Part shown: positions 34,941 through 43,702 of the stretch, piece after piece
Layout: every line of letters begins with the position of its first letter
Numbering within the stretch: position 1 is the first letter of the stretch
NCBI RefSeq assembly: GCF_947259545.1
Contig: NZ_CAMYMK010000002.1
Location: 620,001-684,000, forward strand
DNA length: 64,000 bases
Origin: an uncultured Marinobacter sp.
Lineage (GTDB): Bacteria; Pseudomonadota; Gammaproteobacteria; Pseudomonadales; Oleiphilaceae
Direction of reading: 5' to 3'
Notes under the pieces: generated by a model
What the model saw: only the letters and a program-made list of their open reading frames with translations
What the model was told of the DNA's origin: nothing
Databases searched by the model: none
Translations under genes and position numbers: made by a program

Positions 34941-35450
34941 TTACCATAATCCAATGTCCGGTTCCGGTGCCCTGCGATCGATCGTCACCCCCTTGCCCTC
35001 CAGAATGCGTAGCAGTATCTGAGTGTCTTCCACATTGAGAAACGCCCCCAGGGGAATGTGCTCCTCGCGGTAGGAGAGGAACAGCTTGGGGGGCGTGAAG
35101 GGATGTCGCGGCATGTTGGCGCGAACCCTTGCATAGTGTCGAGGGAGTGTCCATTCGGCCTGCTTGACTCGTCTGCCTTTCTCCAGGGTAAGACTGTCAG
35201 GGTAAACGGACAGTATTTCCCGCGTCTGGCAGGCCTGCGCCGTGTAGTAAATACCGGCTGCCAGGGCGATGAGCTCCAGTCCCGCAAAGGGCATCACAAC
35301 CCAGGCGCCGGCCAGGGCCATGCCGGTGGCAATCACCAGTGACACAGAAAACAGTGCCAGCCAGACCTGAACATTGCCCCGCCAGCTGAGTGACTGGTTA
35401 GGCGTCAGTAACAGCCTGAGCCCTTTCTTGCATTCGAGGTGTTTTACCAT
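34941..35450 (-). CDS. DUF2244 membrane protein
   Basis: A 169-residue protein with two transmembrane segments (about 28-48 and 52-70) and a cytoplasmic C-terminal domain containing FLSYREEHIPLGAFLNVED, as in DUF2244. Members are often found near cytochrome oxidase genes; none is present here. It lies between the TIGR02647 gene (convergent) and mtgA (divergent). Function unknown. Confidence 0.78.
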   Translation of the reverse strand: MVKHLECKKGLRLLLTPNQSLSWRGNVQVWLALFSVSLVIATGMALAGAWVVMPFAGLELIALAAGIYYTAQACQTREILSVYPDSLTLEKGRRVKQAEWTLPRHYARVRANMPRHPFTPPKLFLSYREEHIPLGAFLNVEDTQILLRILEGKGVTIDRRAPEPDIGLW

Positions 35451-35570
35451 TGCCCTTATCCCGCAAGGGGTATGATTACCGCCGCCTGACAGACCTGTAA
35501 TTCAAAAGGGGCGGAAACCACGACATACTGTCTGCTTTTAGCATAGCTGCAAGTGCATCGGAGTTTCCAT

Positions 35571-36266
35571 TTGGCGAAAAAAACTTTCCCGCGCCGTATT
35601 TTCCGGCTCCTGTCCTGGTGTCTCGCCAGTGTGCTGGGCCTGCTGGCTGCTGTCCTGCTGGTGTTGAGATTCATTGATCCGCCCACCACAGCGTTCATGC
35701 TTGCCCACAGTCTCAGTCACCGGGACGACAGCATTCTGCAGCAGTGGGTGGACTACGCCGATATATCCCCGTGGATGCCACTCGCCGTGATCGCCAGTGA
35801 GGATCAGCGCTTTCCCGATCATTGGGGGGTGGATTTTGCCGCGATCCGCAAAGCCCTGGCCGAATATGAGGCTGGCGAGGGATTGCGGGGAGCAAGCACC
35901 ATTACTCAGCAAACCGCCAAGAACCTGTTTCTCTGGAACGGTCGAAGCTTTGTCCGAAAATCGCTTGAGGCAGTGCTGGCGCTGGGGCTTGAAGCGCTTT
36001 GGCCAAAACAGCGAATTCTCGAGGTATATCTGAACATTGCAGAATTCGGGCCGGGTATATACGGCGTGGAGGCGGCCAGCCGGGTCTACTTCGGCACCAG
36101 CTCCCGTTACCTCTCACCGTCCGAGGCCTCAAGGCTGGCGGCAGTGCTGCCCAATCCGAAAGTGCTGAGCGTGGATAATCCCTCACAATACGTGTGGGAG
36201 CGTGCGGCCTGGGTGCAACGGCAGATGCGTCAACTATCGGGGCCGGGGTATATCCAGGGGCTTTGA
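35571..36266 (+). CDS. mtgA: Monofunctional peptidoglycan glycosyltransferase
   Basis: Polymerises lipid II into glycan strands at the periplasmic face (GT51). One N-terminal transmembrane segment (about 9-30) is followed by the catalytic domain: [14 protein letters not shown] carries the first catalytic glutamate, [17 protein letters not shown] and [19 protein letters not shown] (second glutamate) are the other family motifs. The usual length is about 230 residues. I chose the TTG at 35571 (231 residues) because CGGAG lies eight bases upstream; an in-frame GTG at 35553 has no ribosome site. Confidence 0.88.
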   Translation: MAKKTFPRRIFRLLSWCLASVLGLLAAVLLVLRFIDPPTTAFMLAHSLSHRDDSILQQWVDYADISPWMPLAVIASEDQRFPDHWGVDFAAIRKALAEYEAGEGLRGASTITQQTAKNLFLWNGRSFVRKSLEAVLALGLEALWPKQRILEVYLNIAEFGPGIYGVEAASRVYFGTSSRYLSPSEASRLAAVLPNPKVLSVDNPSQYVWERAAWVQRQMRQLSGPGYIQGL

Positions 36267-36380
36267 CCCGGACTTCCGGGGCAGGTGTAACGAAATCAAT
36301 ACATTCTTTCAGATACCCCGTCCGGGGCGGCTCTGCTAGAGTATTGAGGTCGTCATCTTGCCACAGGAACTGCGCCTGAT

Positions 36381-37262
36381 ATGTCCAGACAAACCGCCCA
36401 CTCCCAGAAACTGTTGCTGTTTAACCTGACTGGACGAAAGCAGTTCGCGCTCGGAACGCTGAAAATTCGCGAAATCCTGCCATACACCCGGCTGACAAGA
36501 TTGCCCCACAGTCACGCCGCCGTGCTCGGCACCATGTCGTTTCGAGGTGCCGCTGTACCGGTCATTGATATGGCTGCCGCCGTAGGCGGGCGTCCCCTCA
36601 CACCCGATGAACAGAAAGCCGGTTCCATCATTGTGACGGATATCCAGCGCCAGGAAATCGGTTTCGTGGTGCGCAGTGTCAGCAAGATCATTGAGGCCGA
36701 TTGGAGTCAGGTTCAGTCACCGCCCGCGGCCCTGGGTGATCAGGCCTTTGTGACGGGGTTGCTCGACCTGGACGGGGAACTGGTTCAGTTACTGGATGTT
36801 GAACTGCTGCTGTCGAAAGTCTATCCCTCTGCGGTTAATAGCGATGGGGCAACCCTGACGGATCTGGAAAGCGAAACGCTCAGGGCCCAGCGAATTCTGC
36901 TAGTGGATGATTCCCAGGTGGCTCGCAAACAACTCTCCGATGTGCTGGATAGTAAAGGCATTCCCTACGAAGTGACCAGTAATGGCCAGAGTGCTCTGGA
37001 AATAATCCAGGAGGCGGATTCCATTGGTGAGCCCGTAGACATTCTGGTGAGCGACATAGAAATGCCGGGGCTGGATGGCTATGAGCTGACATTCAATCTC
37101 CGAGATCAGGGTTCACTCAAGCAGCCTTTTATTATCCTTCACACGTCCCTGAACAGTGAAATGAGTCTCAGCTATGCCAACCAGGTGGGCGCCAATGAGG
37201 CCCTGACCAAGTTTGATGCCCAGGAGCTGATGCAGGCGATGCTGCGGGGTGCCGGGCACTAG
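36381..37262 (+). CDS. cheV: Chemotaxis scaffold/regulator CheV
   Basis: A 293-residue protein with an N-terminal CheW-like domain (about 12-155, coupling receptors to CheA) and a C-terminal receiver domain (about 172-290) whose phospho-acceptor is Asp225 in LVSDIEMPGLDGYE, with the acidic pair in LLVDDSQVARK and Lys in LTKFDAQEL. It links chemoreceptors to the kinase and may provide adaptation. No other chemotaxis gene is in the window. It is convergent with the L,D-transpeptidase gene, overlapping by four bases. Confidence 0.92.
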   Translation: MSRQTAHSQKLLLFNLTGRKQFALGTLKIREILPYTRLTRLPHSHAAVLGTMSFRGAAVPVIDMAAAVGGRPLTPDEQKAGSIIVTDIQRQEIGFVVRSVSKIIEADWSQVQSPPAALGDQAFVTGLLDLDGELVQLLDVELLLSKVYPSAVNSDGATLTDLESETLRAQRILLVDDSQVARKQLSDVLDSKGIPYEVTSNGQSALEIIQEADSIGEPVDILVSDIEMPGLDGYELTFNLRDQGSLKQPFIILHTSLNSEMSLSYANQVGANEALTKFDAQELMQAMLRGAGH

Positions 37263-38914
37263 TTGGTACTGGCCTGATCGGGAGACAGTGTCCGTGGGTG
37301 TTCCGTCAGCTTTGAAATGAGGCGAGGGTTACGCTCATAGATGTCATTGCGGTAATGCAGGGTGCCGTCCTCGTCCACCCAGGTGGTCCAGTATTCCAGA
37401 TGTACCGGTACAGGCTCTTTCAGGTATACCGTGGTCTGTTGGCGGGAATTGACCACGCGGTCGATGTGATCCCTTGACCATCCATTCTGGCCTTGAAGCA
37501 ACAGGCTGGCGAGCCTGAACGGGTCTTCCACTCGAATGCAGCCGGAACTGAAGGTACGTTCGCTGCGGGAGAACAGGCTGCGGGCGGGCGTGTCGTGCAG
37601 GTAGATATCAAATTTGTTCGGAAACATGAACTTGACCCTGCCAAGTGCATTGTGCGGTCCGGGCTCCTGGACTAGCTGGAATGGAAAGTTGTTCTCGGAA
37701 AGCAGCCACCAGTCAACAGTTTCCGGATCGACTCGGACACGATCCGCACCCCACCCCCGATACACTGTGAAATCCATTTTCTGAAGATAGTCCGGGTCTC
37801 TTCGTATGGCGGGCAACTGGTCCTCGGTCATGATAGTGCGTGGAACTGTCCAGGTTGGGTTGAAGACCAGATAGCGAATGCGATCACTGAATACGGGGGT
37901 CTGCCGGTAGGGGCGCCCGACGATCACCCGCGTTTTCAGAATCTCTTCGCCCTTCCTTATCATGCGCAGTTCGAATCCGGCAATGTTTACGATGATGTAG
38001 GTATCGCCGAGCTCGGGTAGCCACCGCCAGCGTTCAAGATTGGCGTCCAGTTGCGCCAGCTTTTCCTGTGGGGAGATGTTTAGGCTGGCGAGGGTGCCTC
38101 GCCCGATCAATCCGTCGGTGGCCAGCCCGTGGCGAGCCTGGAACCTGGTGACGGCCGCCACGACCCTGTCAGTATAGCGGCGTTCGATTACCTGTTCTTC
38201 CAACGATATAGTGGGCATCAGGTCGCCCAGGGCAATCAGGCGCTGGCGGATAAGCGGTAGCCGATTATCGATCATGCCGGGGCGGATGGTGGGGCCGTCG
38301 ACAATTGGCTCCCATGGGATGGAGAGCAGTGATTGCAGGAATTCCCTGGCTGTCAGTAACTGCTGGTAACCGCTTTGGGAAGGGGTCAAACGATCGATCA
38401 GGGTCGGGATCTGCTGATACTCCAGGGCCTGGCTCACGATTTCGTCGATGCGTTGAACCTGGCGGTTCGCTGTCCATTCTGCCTCAAGTGAATCTCTGTT
38501 TACCTTGCCATGAAGTAAGTGCGAAGTAAGCAGTAGCAGACTGTCAGTCAGTAACAGATCAAGATCCGCCCTTGCCTCGGGGCCCAGGTCGTCAGGGGAT
38601 CGCGCTGCAAACGTCGCCAGCAGGTTGTAGTGATAGTCCGACGGTGTCAGGCCATGGCGTTTCGCCGCGTTGATCGTGTCCAGTAATGCTTCTCGATCCT
38701 TGTCCCGGTGCCATGCCAGGGCGTAATCCCTGTGACTATAGAACTCGGACAGGGCGTCCAGCGCCAAAAGGGGTTCCCCGAGTGCGCTGATTGTAAATCC
38801 CTGATGTATTGCTTCCATGCGTTCACGGATTTCATCATTCGCCAGACTGCCGAAGGACCAAAGACTCAGCACCAACAACAGCACCACTCGCACAGCAGTC
38901 AAACCTGAGGACAT
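37259..38914 (-). CDS. L,D-transpeptidase (YcbB/LdtD-like) with peptidoglycan-binding domain
   Basis: A periplasmic enzyme of 551 residues that forms 3-3 crosslinks or anchors proteins in peptidoglycan. Signal peptide about 1-25 (ends SLAN). A large scaffold region (about 30-220) is followed by a PG_binding_1 repeat (VTRFQARHGLATDGLIG, about 238), and the YkuD catalytic domain (about 300-480) with Cys459 in SSGCIRVEDPFRLA and the HDTPARSLF histidine. Overall order matches E. coli YcbB. AGGAG-like GGAGAG lies seven bases before the ATG. Confidence 0.91.
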   Translation of the reverse strand: MSSGLTAVRVVLLLVLSLWSFGSLANDEIRERMEAIHQGFTISALGEPLLALDALSEFYSHRDYALAWHRDKDREALLDTINAAKRHGLTPSDYHYNLLATFAARSPDDLGPEARADLDLLLTDSLLLLTSHLLHGKVNRDSLEAEWTANRQVQRIDEIVSQALEYQQIPTLIDRLTPSQSGYQQLLTAREFLQSLLSIPWEPIVDGPTIRPGMIDNRLPLIRQRLIALGDLMPTISLEEQVIERRYTDRVVAAVTRFQARHGLATDGLIGRGTLASLNISPQEKLAQLDANLERWRWLPELGDTYIIVNIAGFELRMIRKGEEILKTRVIVGRPYRQTPVFSDRIRYLVFNPTWTVPRTIMTEDQLPAIRRDPDYLQKMDFTVYRGWGADRVRVDPETVDWWLLSENNFPFQLVQEPGPHNALGRVKFMFPNKFDIYLHDTPARSLFSRSERTFSSGCIRVEDPFRLASLLLQGQNGWSRDHIDRVVNSRQQTTVYLKEPVPVHLEYWTTWVDEDGTLHYRNDIYERNPRLISKLTEHPRTLSPDQASTN

Positions 38915-39002
38915 CCTTTCTCTCTCCAGGGCGGGTAAGAATTGAACAGCCCTGTTATTAATCCTAGACTTTTATTGGGCGGTAAAAAAGGAGGTATGCC
39001 CG

Positions 39003-39197
39003 ATGAACACGACATTGAACGGACACTATGAGGATATTGATCAGGCAAAAAACACCGAAGAGGATTTGCTCGCGACGGGACTGCCCCGGGAATCAGTCTA
39101 TGTGGACAAGGAAAACAAAGTAATCAGGGTGATGATTCCCTCGGAGGAGGAGCGGGAAGTCCGCGAAATCTTCGACCGGCACCGCGTTACCTATTGA
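39003..39197 (+). CDS. Small acidic protein of unknown function
   Basis: A 64-residue soluble protein, strongly charged, with a predicted alpha/beta pattern ending in VREIFDRHRVTY. A very strong ribosome site, AAAGGAGG, lies eight bases before the ATG, which supports it as real. An overlapping ATG seven bases earlier opens only 11 codons in another frame. I do not recognise the family; similar short proteins in related bacteria look like stress or DUF1269-type fragments, but this is a guess. Confidence 0.65.
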   Translation: MNTTLNGHYEDIDQAKNTEEDLLATGLPRESVYVDKENKVIRVMIPSEEEREVREIFDRHRVTY

Positions 39198-39207
39198 GAG
39201 GGCTGGA

Positions 39208-39230
39208 CCCCGGCCAACAAGTGGTCGGGG
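39208..39230. terminator. Hairpin between the small protein gene and the AbiTii-like gene
   Basis: CCCCGGCCA (39208-39216) pairs with TGGTCGGGG (39222-39230), one G-U pair, 5-base loop, between two convergent stop codons. AGGG and CCCT flanks may extend the stem. A likely two-way terminator. Confidence 0.6.
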
Positions 39231-39239
39231 CCCTGTTGC

Positions 39240-39905
39240 TCAGCCGGTCCGACCGAATACTCGTTCGAAGAAGCCCACCTCCCTGGTGTCGGGGATGGGT
39301 AAAGTGTCCAGTTCCGCCATTGCGCGCCGCCAGAAATGTTCCGGGTTATCCAGTGAAGCTACTTTGCTTCGTTCCTCGGCGCTGAACGAATTGTGTTCCC
39401 CTCCAATGCCGAACGCCATGAGTTCCTGAGTCCACAGGTAGATCGCTGCTCGAACGGTTTTGAGGACGCCGGAGTATGTATCACGGCTGACATTGATCGC
39501 CAGCTCGGCGCTCAGGTTGATCCGGGATTGCAGGTCCGCCATTTCTGCGGGAGGCAGGGGGACCCTGTTGCCATTGCCTTTTTTGCAGTTTAAGCAGATT
39601 TTTTCCAGTGTCTTGACGCCATCGTCCAGGTCCAGGCGGCCATGATCTGCTTTCTGTTGGTCATCCACTGGGGCGGGAATCCAGCCGTACTGGGGCGAGC
39701 GGGCAACGATGTGGCCAGGAAGTTCCCGTCGATAGGGAGGCGTTGGTGTACTCTCGCTGTAGCCTTCGAACTCGGTGCGTAGCCAGGTGGCCATTTTGCG
39801 GTGACGAATCATCATCGCCAGGGTAATGGCAGAGGGCATCATCCCCTCCAGAAGCTCATTGGCATCCCGTGTTCGTTCCTCCAGGTGATTCACTGGTGCG
39901 GGCAT
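39240..39905 (-). CDS. AbiTii-domain-like protein
   Basis: A 221-residue cytoplasmic protein. Its N-terminal region (LEERTRDANELLEGMMPSA, then MATWLRTEFEGYSESTPTPPYR) looks like the AbiTii domain, in which a short helical bundle is followed by W...EL.GY...P.YR. That domain is found in putative toxins and abortive-infection proteins. The middle has CLNCKKG and a helical part (about 120-165); the C-terminus has HFWRRAMAELDTLPIP. GAGGAG lies seven bases before the ATG at 39905. No antitoxin-like partner adjoins it. Domain assignment is from pattern memory only, so moderate. Confidence 0.6.
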   Translation of the reverse strand: MPAPVNHLEERTRDANELLEGMMPSAITLAMMIRHRKMATWLRTEFEGYSESTPTPPYRRELPGHIVARSPQYGWIPAPVDDQQKADHGRLDLDDGVKTLEKICLNCKKGNGNRVPLPPAEMADLQSRINLSAELAINVSRDTYSGVLKTVRAAIYLWTQELMAFGIGGEHNSFSAEERSKVASLDNPEHFWRRAMAELDTLPIPDTREVGFFERVFGRTG

Positions 39906-40112
39906 TCCGGATCTCCTCATGGATAAACGGCAGCGCTGGCTGCCTTGTTGTTTTTGTTGGTGGTCCCGTTTTCTATTGCGCAGGCTATGGATGAAAAGTA
40001 GTCAGGAGGTGAACAATCGTCCATAGTAAAACATGAGTGTTTTGTTACTGAAGGTAAGGCAGGATCTGTCGCCTTGAGGCTTGGCAATGCTCAGCGGAAT
40101 CGGGGGAATGCC

Positions 40113-40778
40113 ATGAACGAATCCGACTTTACATCACGCAGGATGTCGATGGTGGAGCTTCAGATCCGGGGCAGGGGGATTACCTCGCCCCTGGTGATCG
40201 AGGCCATGCGCCGAGTTCGACGGGAGCGGTTTGTACCAGAGGATATGGAGCAGTTGGCCTACGAAGATGGGCCACTCGCGATCGGGGAAGGACAGACCAT
40301 TTCCCAGCCTTATGTGGTGGCGTTGATGGTCGACGCTCTCAATTTGCAAGGGGGAGAAAAAGCACTGGATGTGGGCACCGGGTCTGGCTATGGGGCTGCA
40401 GTGCTGGGCTGTATCGCCGGTGAGGTTTTCGGTATTGAACGACTGCCGGCACTGGCAGCACATGCCCGTGAGGTATTGCGTGCAGAAGGATTCAGCAACG
40501 TCCATGTGTACTGTGGCGATGGCTCCCTGGGAATGCCGGAAATGGCACCTTTTGACGGCATTGTAGTCGCCGCTGGCGGCCCGTCGGTCCCGCAGGCATT
40601 GAAGGATCAACTGACCGTGGGTGGTCGCCTGGTCATGCCTGTTGGCGGTGAGCACATCAGCCAGGACCTCGTTCGCATAACCCGGGTGTCGACGTCCGAG
40701 TACGAGCGCGAGAGCCTGGGCGGTGTGCGATTCGTCCCTCTCCTGGGAGAACAGGGCTGGCCCGAAGGGAGTGCCTAG
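40113..40778 (+). CDS. pcm: Protein-L-isoaspartate O-methyltransferase
   Basis: SAM-dependent repair enzyme that methylates isoaspartyl residues in damaged proteins; cytoplasmic. It has 221 residues: RRVRRERFVPEDMEQLAYED near the start, IGEGQTISQPYVVALM (about 62-77), the SAM motif ALDVGTGSGYGAAVL (about 84-98) and FDGIVVAAGGPSVPQAL. The ATG at 40113 has GGGGGA upstream; an in-frame ATG 13 codons earlier lacks a ribosome site. E. coli pcm neighbours (surE, truD) are not here. Convergent with the DUF1338 gene, 3 bp apart. Confidence 0.92.
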   Translation: MNESDFTSRRMSMVELQIRGRGITSPLVIEAMRRVRRERFVPEDMEQLAYEDGPLAIGEGQTISQPYVVALMVDALNLQGGEKALDVGTGSGYGAAVLGCIAGEVFGIERLPALAAHAREVLRAEGFSNVHVYCGDGSLGMPEMAPFDGIVVAAGGPSVPQALKDQLTVGGRLVMPVGGEHISQDLVRITRVSTSEYERESLGGVRFVPLLGEQGWPEGSA

Positions 40779-40781
40779 TCC

Positions 40782-41588
40782 TCAGCCCGTTGCGTTGGTG
40801 CTCTCGAAGATCTTGTCCGCGGAGGCGGCAACAAAACCCGGATACAGTTTGCCACTGGCATCGGGATAGCGCAGTGCAAACTCATAGAAACAGCTGGGAA
40901 TGGCCTCCGTACGGTCAGAAAACCGAACCGGCACCCTGTCCGCCATGGTGGAAGACTGCTCCAGGAGTTCCTCCGGTGATCCCTTGATCTCCCCGCCGGA
41001 GCTGTTCACCCGATAGCCGTTGTCTTTCAGTAACTGGTTAATCTCGGCCACCGTATGATACTGGCTGAGCTGATTGACACTGACGGTGAAGTGGTTGGCG
41101 CGGTAACCCCAGGCGGCCAGCCACGCGGCATACTCACTTTCCTGCAGCAGGGCCTCATAAGTGGCATAGTCCACGCTCCAGTGTCGTCCTGAATACAGGA
41201 AGTTATCCGCGAGCACGTCCTCCGGGTCGACCTGAGACACCATTTCACCGGCAATGGCCTGTAATTCTTTTGAGCACTGCTCAGTCAGGAGTTCCGATAT
41301 GAACACTTTGGGAGCCAACGGATCCGGGTGCTCATAATGCCGGGCGTAGAGTTTTTTGGCGTCGAAATGGTACTCACCACCCTGATAGTAACCGAGAGAC
41401 GTAAAGTGTCTTGCCAGTGCCTCCAGGCCCACGGGCGCCAGGTTGAAGGTGCGCAGGGCGATATGATCGTTAACAATGCTCTGACCCTCCGCGGCTCCAA
41501 GGATGCGGTGTATTTCCTCGGCCGAAGGTGTTACCTGGCGGTAGCTGTCCCACAAATGTTGAAACAGTGCGTTCCGATCAGTGTGCAT
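40782..41588 (-). CDS. DUF1338-family protein (HglS-like metal-dependent fold)
   Basis: A 268-residue DUF1338 protein. The family includes HglS (YdcJ), an Fe(II) enzyme converting 2-oxoadipate to 2-hydroxyglutarate in lysine catabolism; characterised members are about 450 residues, so this is a short form. The expected metal ligands are visible: histidine in IVNDHIALRTFN, histidine in RANHFTVSVN and glutamate in CFYEFALRYP. Its start overlaps the astA stop region by 11 bp, so the two form an operon. A 2-oxo-acid dioxygenase role is possible but unproven. Confidence 0.8.
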   Translation of the reverse strand: MHTDRNALFQHLWDSYRQVTPSAEEIHRILGAAEGQSIVNDHIALRTFNLAPVGLEALARHFTSLGYYQGGEYHFDAKKLYARHYEHPDPLAPKVFISELLTEQCSKELQAIAGEMVSQVDPEDVLADNFLYSGRHWSVDYATYEALLQESEYAAWLAAWGYRANHFTVSVNQLSQYHTVAEINQLLKDNGYRVNSSGGEIKGSPEELLEQSSTMADRVPVRFSDRTEAIPSCFYEFALRYPDASGKLYPGFVAASADKIFESTNATG

Positions 41589-42672
41589 ACAGGACCTCCG
41601 ATGAGTTGATGTGTGGGTTGGCTCCAGCTTTCCCGGTGGTGGCCAGTGGCAAAACGTGCGTCATGCCGCCGTCCGACAGGCCCAACTGACGGGCCAGGGA
41701 TTCCGGCACAGAAAGCAGGTTGTGATGGGGCAGCCAGGCCGCTGCGCTGGTGACTGTGGCACGGAAATCCGATACAGCAGTATTGGCAATCAGCATAGCA
41801 TTGTCGCGGTTGCCCGGGTGATTGCGGGTAATGGCGGGCATGGAGTCATCAACAACCTGGACGCGGCAGCGGGTGGACAGTCTGCTGCTGGTGATCTCGT
41901 TCAGTTGTGCTTCCACCGTGGGGCCTGCGTCAAACAGGTCGACGAACCCCGTGTGCCGGAATCCCTCCGCTTCCAGCATCTTCAGCGCCGGTCGTGTCTG
42001 CTCATGAACCTGGCCGATGACCCGGATTGCTTCGGTGGGCATCGTCGCCGTGGTCAGTGGTTCCGCGGGCAACAAGGCGTCCAGCAGCTCAGGCGTGGCT
42101 GCACCTGCCAACCGGGTGACGGTGGCAAAGTCCAGGTTGCCCGCGCGGGGCTTCAGCCAGTTCCAGAAAGGAGACTGGCCACTGGCATCCGAGACGCCCC
42201 GCATCTCGGCAATGATCGTGGCGGAAAACCGAAGCGGGTTCTGGGCCATGAACAGGAACCGCACTTTCGACAGCAATTTCCCAGCGTTGGCCCGGCGGTA
42301 TCTGGGGCGCAGATAGAGGCTACAGATTTCGGTGCAGCCGGTGTAATAAGTGCAACGGGTCAGACGTTCACTCCCTGAAAGTGAGCCGGGTTCGGCTTGC
42401 CGCCGGAAGTGGCAGAGCGGCCTGTCATACCCCGCGGACGCTTCGATACCGGTTGTACCCATGATGTCGCCGGTTGTCTCATCTTCCAGGACAAAGAGAT
42501 AGTGTTCGTCGCCTGGCTGGTGAAGCTCCCGTCGGAAGCTGTCTATGGCGTGCCTGACCTTTCTTTCCAGGTAGACCCGGTCGTCAACCAGAGACGTGAA
42601 CCCGGGGCCGGATTCCCGTGCAATCTCGAGCAGTGCTTTCAGATCTTTGTGCTGGATTGGGCGGATAATCAT
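41578..42672 (-). CDS. astA: Arginine N-succinyltransferase (AstA/AruG family)
   Basis: GNAT-type enzyme that transfers succinyl from succinyl-CoA to arginine (or ornithine), first step of the AST pathway. It has 364 residues. Family hallmarks: IRPIQHKDLKALLEIARESG at the start, HYLFVLEDETTGDIMGTTGI, EICSLYLRPRYRRANAGKLL and AEMRGVSDASGQSPFWNWL. The ATG at 42672 has GGGGA upstream and matches the family start. The other ast genes (astB, C, D, E) are not adjacent; instead a DUF1338 gene follows. A divergent Lrp-type regulator lies 142 bp away. Substrate may differ from arginine. Confidence 0.86.
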   Translation of the reverse strand: MIIRPIQHKDLKALLEIARESGPGFTSLVDDRVYLERKVRHAIDSFRRELHQPGDEHYLFVLEDETTGDIMGTTGIEASAGYDRPLCHFRRQAEPGSLSGSERLTRCTYYTGCTEICSLYLRPRYRRANAGKLLSKVRFLFMAQNPLRFSATIIAEMRGVSDASGQSPFWNWLKPRAGNLDFATVTRLAGAATPELLDALLPAEPLTTATMPTEAIRVIGQVHEQTRPALKMLEAEGFRHTGFVDLFDAGPTVEAQLNEITSSRLSTRCRVQVVDDSMPAITRNHPGNRDNAMLIANTAVSDFRATVTSAAAWLPHHNLLSVPESLARQLGLSDGGMTHVLPLATTGKAGANPHINSSEVLYAH

Positions 42673-42814
42673 GGCCAGTCCCCGCATAGTGGATGGTGTG
42701 TCTGTTGTTTTAATCTCTTGCGGATCAGTATGTAAGCGGAGCGCGGTAAGTTGTAGTGGCAAATTGATCGAAATAATGGAAAGATTTAGCAAAATGCTGG
42801 TATGAGTTTTCAAT

Positions 42815-43243
42815 ATGCTGAATAAGCAGGACCAAAGGCTGCTGTTGTTGTTACGACAGAACGCTCGAACGAGCATCTCGGACCTGGCGCGGGCCCTCCA
42901 CTTGTCACGGTCAACGGTCCAGAATCGGCTGGAACGTCTGGAGAGCAGTGGGGTAATTAAGGGCTATTCCGTGCAGTTGGGGGATGCTTACGTTGCCAAT
43001 CAGGTCGAGGCTCATGTGTCGATCAAGGTCTATCAAAAACTGACAGCCCGAACCAACGCGTCTCTGGAAAGTATCAGTCAGGTATCGCAACTTTTTTCAG
43101 TGAGCGGGGAGTATGATCTGATTGCGATTGTGCAGGCGCAATCGCTGGAGGAGTTGAGTACGGTCCTGGATGAAATCGGCAATCTGGAAGGGGTTGAGCG
43201 AACCAATTCGGCGGTGGTTCTGGAAACCCGTTTTCGCCGTTAG
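42815..43243 (+). CDS. Lrp/AsnC-family transcriptional regulator
   Basis: A 142-residue regulator with an N-terminal HTH (about 3-50, SISDLARALHLSRSTVQNRL) and an AsnC ligand-binding domain (about 65-140, SGEYDLIAIVQAQSLEELS). It is divergent from the astA-DUF1338 operon with an AT-rich 142-bp space between, so it most likely controls that operon in response to an amino acid. Distinct from the other Lrp-type gene in this window. Confidence 0.86.
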   Translation: MLNKQDQRLLLLLRQNARTSISDLARALHLSRSTVQNRLERLESSGVIKGYSVQLGDAYVANQVEAHVSIKVYQKLTARTNASLESISQVSQLFSVSGEYDLIAIVQAQSLEELSTVLDEIGNLEGVERTNSAVVLETRFRR

Positions 43244-43299
43244 TCGTTACCTGAGCTCGTCCCTGAGCATGTTATCCGGCTTTATTCTGGTGGAACCCT

Positions 43300-43578
43300 T
43301 TATTCTGGCATATTGCTCTGGTTCAGCAGTGACGGCTTCTTCAGGGCCTTGCCAAACAGTTCCTTCTCTTCAGCGATGGCCAGCGCTGCTTTCTCTGCCA
43401 GGTGTTCATCCATGCCTTCAACCCGCGACTGCAGGAACTGGGTAATCTCCTCTGCCAGTTCCAGGACCTTATCTCTGGCATCGGCTTCCGCCTTGGATGA
43501 GAACAGCAGGGTATCCGGGTGTTTCAACGCCATCTCCAGTCCATCCCTTTCCGAGTAATACAGTGCTTGTACAGCCAT
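43300..43578 (-). CDS. yebG: YebG-family SOS-regulon protein
   Basis: A 92-residue protein matching YebG: MAVQALYYSERDG at the start, MFSSKAEAD-like segment TLLFSSKAEADARDKVLELA, and EDHLAEKAALAIAEEKE-like SRVEGMDEHLAEKAALAIAE. YebG is a small DNA-damage-induced protein of unknown biochemical role in E. coli. A LexA box lies 82 bp upstream, in keeping with this. The ATG at 43578 is preceded by GAGAGATTC. Convergent with the Lrp gene. Confidence 0.9.
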   Translation of the reverse strand: MAVQALYYSERDGLEMALKHPDTLLFSSKAEADARDKVLELAEEITQFLQSRVEGMDEHLAEKAALAIAEEKELFGKALKKPSLLNQSNMPE

Positions 43579-43659
43579 GAATCTCTCCATTGGGCACCCA
43601 CACGCAGGAATCGGGTGTGGGTGATTGTTTACGTATGGCGTGAGTGTACAACACGGAGG

Positions 43660-43675
43660 CTGTATATGTATACAG
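43660..43675. promoter_or_regulatory. LexA (SOS) box
   Basis: CTGTATATGTATACAG, which keeps the CTGT-N8-ACAG pattern and AT-rich centre of gammaproteobacterial LexA sites. It lies upstream of yebG and between it and the stop of the GST gene, so yebG is the target. Confidence 0.9.
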
Positions 43676-43702
43676 TGGTGGGTCGGGCTGGCGAATGATG
43701 GG

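Noticed and set aside
43280..43312. Short direct repeat CTTTATTCTGG twice near the yebG stop
   Set aside because: Only 11 bp, two copies, partly in coding sequence; could be chance.
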